Positions 37,570 to 42,913 of a DNA stretch of 42,913 nucleotides are shown one piece after another (position 1 is the first letter of the stretch; every line of letters starts with the position of its first letter). Both the position numbers and the translations under genes were made by a program. Under the pieces are notes generated by a model. That model saw nothing but the letters and a program-made list of their open reading frames with translations. It was not told the DNA's origin and searched no databases. Source of the stretch: Comamonadaceae bacterium (GTDB lineage Bacteria; Pseudomonadota; Gammaproteobacteria; Burkholderiales; Rhodocyclaceae); the NCBI GenBank assembly GCA_029255645.1, contig JANLJE010000039.1, positions 1-42,913 on the forward strand. Reading direction: 5' to 3'.

Positions 37570-38001
37570 ATGCAGACATTGACACAGCTTCTCGAAGACA
37601 AGGGCGGTCTGCCGATCGTGGTTTCCCCCAGGGACAACGTCTATCACGCCCTGAGCGTCATGGCCGACAACGACGTGGGTGCCGTGCTGGTCATGGATGG
37701 AGAAAAACTGGTGGGCATCTTCTCCGAGCGGGATTACGCCCGGAAAGTCATCCTGAGCGGCCGCAACTCCCGGGAAACCATGATCGAGGCGGTCATGACC
37801 CACAAGGTGGCCTATGTCACCCAACGCAATAGCATTGAAGAATGCATGTCCCTGATGACCCAGCACCGGTTCCGCCATCTGCCTGTCCTGGATGAGGACC
37901 TGCAGGTCCTGGGTGTGATTTCCATGGGGGATCTGGTCAAGGCCACCATCAGCCACCAGGAATTCATCATCAGCCAGCTGGAACGTTACATCTCCGGCTG
38001 A
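37570..38001 (+). CDS. CBS-domain pair protein
   Basis: A 143-residue stand-alone Bateman module. The first CBS domain (about 12-65) includes VSPRDNVYHALSVMADNDVG and SERDYARKVI. The second (about 75-135) includes VMTHKVAYVTQRNSIEECMS and HRFRHLPVLDED. Such proteins usually bind adenine nucleotides and modulate partner proteins; no partner is adjacent. A weak ribosome binding site (agaggt) precedes the ATG. A hairpin follows the stop. Confidence 0.92.
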   Translation: MQTLTQLLEDKGGLPIVVSPRDNVYHALSVMADNDVGAVLVMDGEKLVGIFSERDYARKVILSGRNSRETMIEAVMTHKVAYVTQRNSIEECMSLMTQHRFRHLPVLDEDLQVLGVISMGDLVKATISHQEFIISQLERYISG

Positions 38002-38033
38002 TGCGATGGCAAGCGGGCCAGTCCGGTCCCGGA

Positions 38034-38057
38034 GAAGCCCGCCGCCCGGCGGGCTTC
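38034..38057 (+). terminator. Hairpin after the CBS gene
   Basis: gaagcccgcc pairs perfectly with ggcgggcttc around a four-base loop, 32 bases after the stop. There is no T-run beyond the stem. The remaining 140 bp up to the HDOD gene show nothing I can support. Confidence 0.6.
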
Positions 38058-38199
38058 GTCATTCAGTGGGCCGGCAGGGGCGAGGGGCTTGCATGCCCTG
38101 AAGCAGGTCGGCGCCGCCGCGAACAAATTCAACGGATAGGTCACACGCACCCAAAAAAGCGTTAAGTTCACCCCTTGCCGCCAACGTAATCATATTCCC

Positions 38200-39042
38200 A
38201 TGACCAACACGGTTGATTCCCTCCATTTCCGCGTCCTCGAAGACATCGCCAAGGATCTCTCCGGCGAGATCAATTTCCCGACCTACCTGGATGCCAGCAT
38301 GACCGTGCGCAATGTATTGCGCGACCCCCGGGTCTCCGTCGAGAAGGTGGCCCAGGTCATCAGCATCGAACCGCTGATCGCCGCCCGGCTACTGCGCCTG
38401 GCCAACTCGGTCACCTACAACCCGGCCGGAAAAAGCATCACCGACATCCGCACCGCCATCCACCGGGTCGGCTTTGAAACCGTGCGCACCACGGCCCTGA
38501 GCGTCGCCATCGAGCAGATGCTGCAATCCGGGAACCTGACAGCCTTCGAGGATATTGGCCGTCTCACCTGGGAACACTCCCTGCAAGTCGCCGCCATCGC
38601 CCGGGTGCTGGCCCGCCGCCTCGGCCGGGTCAATCCTGAAGACGCCATGCTGGCCGGCATGGTGCACGACATCGGCGTGTTTTACCTGCTTTATCGCGCG
38701 GCGGAATACCCGGAGTACAAGAACAACCGCGCAGACCTGCTCAGCCTGGTGATCGGCTGGCACGAAAGCATCGGCGAGAGCCTGCTCTACACCCTGGGCA
38801 TGCCCGAACCCATCATCGAGGCCATCCGCGAACATGATCAACTCAAGCATGTAGATACCCCCAGCAGCCTGGCCGACGTGCTCTATTTCGCCAACCTCCT
38901 GGCCGGAGGTAACCATGAGTGGCTAGGTTGCGATAGCGGGCTGGCCGACAGCGAACGGGCCGCCGCCGACCGGGCCCGTTATGCCGACCTGCTGGACGAG
39001 GCCTGGGACGACATCCGGGAAATCCAGGCGGCCCTGACTTGA
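38200..39042 (+). CDS. HDOD domain protein
   Basis: A 280-residue signalling-type protein with one HDOD domain (about 18-215). Typical segments are INFPTYLDASMTVRNVL, ARLLRLANSVTYNP and AIHRVGFETVRTTALS. The HD-like dyad is in AGMVHDIGVFYLLY, with a later HESIGE and REHDQLKH. Here the HD dyad is intact, unlike in many HDOD proteins, but the other metal ligands are not clearly assignable, so activity is uncertain. Its last four codons and stop (gccctgacttga) are duplicated directly downstream. Confidence 0.87.
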   Translation: MTNTVDSLHFRVLEDIAKDLSGEINFPTYLDASMTVRNVLRDPRVSVEKVAQVISIEPLIAARLLRLANSVTYNPAGKSITDIRTAIHRVGFETVRTTALSVAIEQMLQSGNLTAFEDIGRLTWEHSLQVAAIARVLARRLGRVNPEDAMLAGMVHDIGVFYLLYRAAEYPEYKNNRADLLSLVIGWHESIGESLLYTLGMPEPIIEAIREHDQLKHVDTPSSLADVLYFANLLAGGNHEWLGCDSGLADSERAAADRARYADLLDEAWDDIREIQAALT

Positions 39043-39054
39043 GCCCTGACTTGA
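39031..39054 (+). repeat. 12-bp stop-codon-anchored duplication at the 3' end of the HDOD gene
   Basis: gccctgacttga encodes Ala-Leu-Thr-stop and is followed immediately by an identical copy, so a second in-frame TGA lies 12 bases beyond the first. It is the shortest array of this type in the window. Confidence 0.9.
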
Positions 39055-39109
39055 GCCCCGGCGGCAGACCCGGGCAGCCATTTTTTCCTGGCAGAGGAAC
39101 ATGGGCGCA

Positions 39110-39421
39110 ATGGAGAACGACAACGAAATGCCGGAGCCAAGCCCGGCGAAATTGCCGCTTTTGCCGGAAGGGAAAGATGAGCGGTTTTACCTCGATGCCT
39201 TCATGGCCGGATTCGGTGCGAGCAAGCGGAAGGGCGAACAGATTTACCGGCGCCCATCAAGGCTTACCGGCGCCCATAAAGGCGAAAAGCGCGGAGGTGC
39301 TCGCGCTTTTCTGGATGGCTTACCGCTCTCGCCCTGCACGGGTTATTCCGGCTCCGTCATCCGTAACTGCGCTTCCATTCTAGGCACTTGGCTTGTCATC
39401 TCAAGCGCCAGAGGTGGCTGA
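39110..39421 (+). CDS. Hypothetical small protein, possibly degenerate
   Basis: An open frame of 103 residues from the ATG at 39110 (or 106 from 39101). The first 40 residues (MENDNEMPEPSPAKLPLLPE and on to YLDAFMAGFGASKRKGEQIY) look like real protein. After them the frame crosses a 20-bp tandem repeat and then a strong terminator hairpin, which is unexpected inside a gene. The C-terminal half is probably not original coding sequence; the duplication may have shifted the frame of a shorter gene. I do not recognise the family. Confidence 0.35.
   Translation: MENDNEMPEPSPAKLPLLPEGKDERFYLDAFMAGFGASKRKGEQIYRRPSRLTGAHKGEKRGGARAFLDGLPLSPCTGYSGSVIRNCASILGTWLVISSARGG
39244..39283. repeat. 20-bp tandem duplication
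   Basis: ttaccggcgcccatcaaggc is followed at once by the same 20 bases with one change (c to a). It interrupts the small hypothetical frame and ends one base before a terminator. Confidence 0.9.
39285..39310 (+). terminator. Terminator within the small hypothetical frame
   Basis: AAAAGCGCG (39285-39293) pairs perfectly with CGCGCTTTT (39302-39310) around an eight-base loop and ends in four T residues. It probably ends the transcript of the upstream HDOD gene or of a shorter original small gene. The 125-bp stretch from 39422 to bioC shows no gene. Confidence 0.7.
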
Positions 39422-39546
39422 CGGTATGGAATGCTTGCGCCCCGCTAGGCGCCCTTGACGCCCTTGGCGGCCCGGCCCGGGGTTTCCGGGGCGGGCCTCA
39501 AACCATCAAGTTCTTCAAGAAAAAACCGGAAAAATGAGCGCGGCGA

Positions 39547-40410
39547 TCAACGCCCGGCGAAGCGGATGATGCTGCGCCCGTCCTCGATCTGCCGGGGCTC
39601 CGGCTTCCAGGCGTGGCCGTAGATGACCTCGAAGGTGGCAGGCAGGCGGCCATCCTGGCGCAGCGCCTCGTAATGAGCCTGCAAGCCTTGCCACAGGCTC
39701 CGGCCCGCCAGACCCCGGCGCCGGTCGCGCATGGCGCAGCGGGCGCCGGCAGCGCGCAGATCGGCCACCAGGGCCGGCAAATCCTGATACGTCAGGGTGA
39801 TCACTTCCATGTCCACCACCGGATCGGCAAAGCCGCTTTCGAGCAGCATATCGCCCAGATCGTGCATATCGGCAAAGCGCTGGAGATGGGCATGACCGTC
39901 CCGGAAACCGGCCCGCAACTCTTTCAGGGTATCCGGCCCCAGGGTGGAAAACATCAGCAGGCCGCCCACCTCGAGCGTCCGCAAAGCCTCCCGGAAGAAA
40001 GGCCGGGGCTCTTCCAGCCAGGGCAGCAGCAGGTTGGACCAGAGCAGACCGACCGTCCTGGCGCCCAGGGGCAGCCGGTTGGCATCCCCCACCAGATAGG
40101 CCGGCTGACGTTCCCTGCCCGCTCCCAGCCAGCGGCGCCAGCCCTGGGCTTGTGCCACGCCGGGCAGCATGGCGCGCTCCTGATCCAGCCCCAGGCAGCG
40201 GGCGGCCGGATAGCGCTGCTGCAATCCGGACAAGGAAAGCCCGGGGCCACAGCCCAGATCCACGATCCACCCGGGCGTCAGGCGCACATAATCCAGGCGC
40301 TCCTGCATGCGCGCATCGATTTCGCGGGCCAGAAAATCGGCCCCGGCATAGCCGGGCGCGGCGCGACGGAAATTGCGCCGCACCTGCTCCAGGTCGAGAA
40401 AATCCGTCAC
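39547..40410 (-). CDS. bioC: Malonyl-ACP O-methyltransferase
   Basis: A 287-residue SAM-dependent methyltransferase that methylates malonyl-ACP to start pimeloyl synthesis for biotin. The SAM-binding motif is IVDLGCGPG (49-57), followed by the acidic LGLDQERAM and LLWSNLLLPWLEE. FSTLGPDTLKELR is typical of BioC. Its start lies eight bases after the bioB stop, so the two form one leftward operon. Other bio genes (bioA, bioF, bioD, bioH) are not in the window. Confidence 0.92.
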   Translation of the reverse strand: MTDFLDLEQVRRNFRRAAPGYAGADFLAREIDARMQERLDYVRLTPGWIVDLGCGPGLSLSGLQQRYPAARCLGLDQERAMLPGVAQAQGWRRWLGAGRERQPAYLVGDANRLPLGARTVGLLWSNLLLPWLEEPRPFFREALRTLEVGGLLMFSTLGPDTLKELRAGFRDGHAHLQRFADMHDLGDMLLESGFADPVVDMEVITLTYQDLPALVADLRAAGARCAMRDRRRGLAGRSLWQGLQAHYEALRQDGRLPATFEVIYGHAWKPEPRQIEDGRSIIRFAGR

Positions 40411-40418
40411 CAGCCCGC

Positions 40419-41414
40419 TTAAACAGCGCGTAGCCCCAGCTTCCCGAACAGGGCGTCGTCACGGGACACGTCCGGGTTGCCGGTGGTCAGCAACTGATCG
40501 CCGTAGAACATGGAATTGGCCCCGGCCAGAAAGCACAGGGCCTGCAACTCCTCGCTCATTTCCTGGCGCCCGGCAGAAAGCCGCACATGGGAAGTGGGCA
40601 TGATGATCCGGGCCGCCGCGATGGTGCGCACGAACTCGAAAGGGTCGAGCGGGGGCAGATCGCCCAAGGGCGTGCCGGGCACCGGCACCAGATGGTTGAT
40701 GGGCACGGACTCGGGCGGCCTGGGCAGGTTGGCCAGCTGGACCAGCATCGCCGCCCGGTTGCGGCGCGTCTCGCCCATGCCGACAATGCCGCCGGAACAG
40801 ACATTGATGCCGGCATCCCGCACCTGGCTCAGGGTGTCGAGCCGGTCGTCATGGGTGTGGCTCTTGATGACCTGGCCGTAGAACGCCTTGTCCGTATCCA
40901 GGTTGTGGTTGTAGTAATCGAGGCCGGCCTCCTTGAGCTTTTCCGCCTGGCCTTGCTTGAGCATGCCCAGGGTGACACAGGTCTGCATACCCAGGGCTTT
41001 CACCTCGCGCACCATCTCCAGCACCTTGTCCAGATCGCTGTCCTTGGGGCCGCGCCAGGCAGCGCCCATGCAGAACCGCGACGCGCCCTTCGCCTTGGCG
41101 ACCTGGGCTGCGGCCACCACCTCATCGATGGGCATCAACCGCTCCCGCTCCACATCCGTCTCGTAACGGGCCGACTGGGAGCAGTAACTGCAATCCTCGG
41201 AACAGCCACCGGTCTTGACGGACAGCAAGGTAGAGCGTTGAATGGCGTTGGCATCGAAATGCTGGCGATGCACCTGCTGGGCCCGGTAGATCAGGTCCAT
41301 GAAGGGCAGATCATAGAGGGCCAGCACTTCGGCCACGGTCCAGATGGGGGGGTTGGAGTGAACAGGAAATTGTTCCGGCGCCTGCGCCACAACAGCCTGG
41401 GAAACAGCGTGCAT
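40419..41414 (-). CDS. bioB: Biotin synthase
   Basis: A 331-residue radical-SAM enzyme that inserts sulfur into dethiobiotin. The radical-SAM cysteines are Cys71, Cys75 and Cys78 ([16 protein letters not shown]). The 2Fe-2S cluster region is visible in [19 protein letters not shown] and [12 protein letters not shown], and the YNHNLDT segment is conserved. I chose the ATG at 41414. It leads the bioB-bioC operon and is divergent from comF. Confidence 0.97.
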   Translation of the reverse strand: MHAVSQAVVAQAPEQFPVHSNPPIWTVAEVLALYDLPFMDLIYRAQQVHRQHFDANAIQRSTLLSVKTGGCSEDCSYCSQSARYETDVERERLMPIDEVVAAAQVAKAKGASRFCMGAAWRGPKDSDLDKVLEMVREVKALGMQTCVTLGMLKQGQAEKLKEAGLDYYNHNLDTDKAFYGQVIKSHTHDDRLDTLSQVRDAGINVCSGGIVGMGETRRNRAAMLVQLANLPRPPESVPINHLVPVPGTPLGDLPPLDPFEFVRTIAAARIIMPTSHVRLSAGRQEMSEELQALCFLAGANSMFYGDQLLTTGNPDVSRDDALFGKLGLRAV

Positions 41415-41506
41415 ATCGGGAGTCCTACGGAGGATGAACGGTGCATTTTCCGGCCCCGGCCAGGAAGCCGGAAGCCATGCGTAATTATGGATAATCGACC
41501 AAGGCC

Positions 41507-42232
41507 ATGGGAAAGTCAATTTCGACTCAGGTTGCAGCACCCGGGTTCCGGCATTTTTGCCAGCAACTGCTAAGTAGCCTGCTGCCCTCCAGCTGCCTGC
41601 TGTGCGGCGCCCGCAGCGCAGCCGCGCCGGTCTGCCCGGACTGCGAGCGGGAACTGCCGGCCCTGCCCGATTGCCATTGCCCGCTCTGCCTCGACCGGAC
41701 CACGCACGGCGAACGCTGCGGCGCCTGCCAGATGCAGCCGCCGCACTTTGACCGGATTCATGCCCTGCATGCCTACGCCTTTCCCGTGGATCACCTCGTG
41801 CATCAGCTGAAATACGCCGCCCATCTGGCGCTGGCGCGCTACTGGGGCGAGCAGCTGGCCGGCACGACCCGCGTTGCCGCCAGCCGTGTCATGCCCCTTC
41901 CCCTGCATCCCCGACGACTGGCCGAACGGGGCTACAACCAGTCCCTGGAAATTGCCCGCTGGCTGGCCCGCTCCCTCCAGCTCCCTCTGGACAGACACAG
42001 CCTGATCAAGACCCGCCCGACCCGTCCCCAGGCCGAACTGCCGCTGCGCGCGCGCAAGGCCAATCTGAAAGGCGTGTTTGAATGCCGGGAGGATCTGGAA
42101 GGCGAACATGTGCTACTCGTGGATGACGTGCTGACCACCGGCACCACCCTCGATGAAGCCGCCCGCACCCTGAAGCTGCATGGGGCCGCCCAGGTCAGCG
42201 CCTGCGTCGTGGCGCGCACCCTGCGGCGTTGA
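41507..42232 (+). CDS. comF: ComF-family phosphoribosyltransferase-like protein
   Basis: A 241-residue protein of the ComF family. The N-terminal part carries zinc-binding cysteines ([22 protein letters not shown] and CGAC). The C-terminal part is a phosphoribosyltransferase fold with the PRPP-binding signature [30 protein letters not shown] is also typical. Members help single-stranded DNA uptake in natural transformation or have unknown roles. The gene next to bioC/bioB is common in Proteobacteria. Type IV pilus genes elsewhere in the window are consistent with competence, but this is inference. Confidence 0.92.
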   Translation: MGKSISTQVAAPGFRHFCQQLLSSLLPSSCLLCGARSAAAPVCPDCERELPALPDCHCPLCLDRTTHGERCGACQMQPPHFDRIHALHAYAFPVDHLVHQLKYAAHLALARYWGEQLAGTTRVAASRVMPLPLHPRRLAERGYNQSLEIARWLARSLQLPLDRHSLIKTRPTRPQAELPLRARKANLKGVFECREDLEGEHVLLVDDVLTTGTTLDEAARTLKLHGAAQVSACVVARTLRR

Positions 42233-42233
42233 A

Positions 42234-42913
42234 TCAGCGCAGCTTGCGCTCCACGAAAGCCTGCAAATCCCCGCTGAGATTGCCAGTCCGGGCGGCCTGA
42301 CGGAAGGCCTCGCGCGCTTCGGGAGCATGGCCGGCCTCTTCGAGCGCCAAGGCCAGGCCGACCCACCAACGCCCCTGCCGGGGATCTAGGGTCAGGGCCT
42401 GACGGTAATATCCCGCCGCCTCCAGCGCTTGCTTGCGCTGGCGCAGCAGCGCCCCGGCGAAGGCCAGGTACTCGCCATCGCGGCTGGCCGCCGGCAAGGC
42501 CCGCTGCAGCGTCGCCCAGGCCTGGTCAACGTCGCCGGACTCCAGCTCCAGCCGAGCCAGCAGCATGGCCCACTGGGTCTGGCGGGGATTGCCGTTCAAG
42601 CCCTCGCGCAGCACCTCCATGGCGGGCGCCACGGCCCGCTGATCGAGCAAGAGCTTGACCCAGAACTGCCGGGCCGGGCCGTGGGTGGGGTCGCTCTGCA
42701 AGGCCAGGCGTAATTCATGTTCAGCCTCCTGCACCTGACCGCGCCCGGCCAGATCGATCGCCATGCGGTAACGCTGCTCGGCCTGTTCCGCCGCCGTGGC
42801 TTGGCGCGGAGACTTGTCGATGCGTCCAGCCGCAGCAGGGATGGCCGCCGGCGCGGGACGTGCCCCCACCGGAGGGTTCAGTCGCCCCACCTCGGCCCCG
42901 CGCGAAGCGGGAG
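42234..42913 (-). CDS. TPR-repeat protein, MshN-like (5' part outside the window)
   Basis: At least 226 residues of the C-terminal part; the frame stays open to the right edge, so the start is missing. A Pro/Ala-rich linker (VGARPAPAAIPAAAGR) precedes about four or five tetratricopeptide repeats (such as AEQRYRMAIDLAGRGQVQEA and ALEAAGYYRQALTLDPRQGR). This layout resembles MshN of MSHA-type pilus systems, which has a membrane anchor, a linker and TPRs. Only the linker and TPR part can be seen, so another TPR protein is possible. Its stop is two bases from that of the convergent comF. Confidence 0.7.
   Translation of the reverse strand, partial: PASRGAEVGRLNPPVGARPAPAAIPAAAGRIDKSPRQATAAEQAEQRYRMAIDLAGRGQVQEAEHELRLALQSDPTHGPARQFWVKLLLDQRAVAPAMEVLREGLNGNPRQTQWAMLLARLELESGDVDQAWATLQRALPAASRDGEYLAFAGALLRQRKQALEAAGYYRQALTLDPRQGRWWVGLALALEEAGHAPEAREAFRQAARTGNLSGDLQAFVERKLR

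Overview
The window reads as chromosomal DNA of a GC-rich betaproteobacterium, most likely of the order Rhodocyclales (relatives of Azospira or Dechloromonas). This is inferred from gene content and order: hda/HAD phosphatase/pcnB/folK, panBCD, rppH/CNP1/proS, ffh/ccsA-like/pilBCD, argB/pyrimidine 5'-nucleotidase, engB/cytochrome c4 and bioB/bioC are familiar betaproteobacterial neighbourhoods. Almost everything is housekeeping. I see no transposase, integrase, phage gene or CRISPR array.

Layout. 1-4.1 kb: alpha/beta hydrolase, an OxyR-type promoter driving ahpC and ahpF, then a leftward group of tRNA genes (initiator Met, Asn, Thr). 4.1-6.4 kb: an orphan ParA ATPase facing away from a ribbon-helix-helix protein and a small coiled-coil protein, then an orphan IclR regulator with a palindromic operator. 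6.5-15.4 kb: rlpA and purM leftward; hda, HAD phosphatase, pcnB, folK, a DUF486 membrane protein, a soluble zinc-binding chemoreceptor and panBCD rightward. 15.4-22.3 kb: a probable small RNA, an OsmC-like protein, coq7, rppH/CNP1, proS with a lytic transglycosylase, and ffh. 22.3-31.6 kb: a cytochrome c assembly-like protein, the type IV pilus genes pilBCD, fmdB, a DUF502 protein, aspS, a secreted guanyl-specific RNase with its barstar inhibitor, nudB and a small Cys-rich protein. 31.6-42.9 kb: hsp20, argB, two HDOD proteins, a nucleotidase, hemB, engB, cytochrome c4, a CBS protein, bioBC, comF and the end of an MshN-like TPR gene.

The most unusual feature is not a gene. At least eight genes (rlpA, purM, panD, coq7, the CNP1 gene, the transglycosylase gene, argB and an HDOD gene) end in short tandem repeats, unit 8-19 bp, in which the last codons and the TGA stop are copied one to five more times downstream. 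In the five arrays whose unit is not a multiple of three, the copies put a stop in all three frames. Similar arrays without a copied stop occur elsewhere between genes.

Two RNA-scale signals also stand out. One is a minus-strand small RNA gene (about 15455-15561) with a clear sigma-70 promoter, a perfect palindrome upstream, an anti-Shine-Dalgarno tract and a strong terminator. The other is a three-way-junction fold plus plus-strand terminator in the engB-hemB gap. All calls are from reading the sequence; no database search was run.
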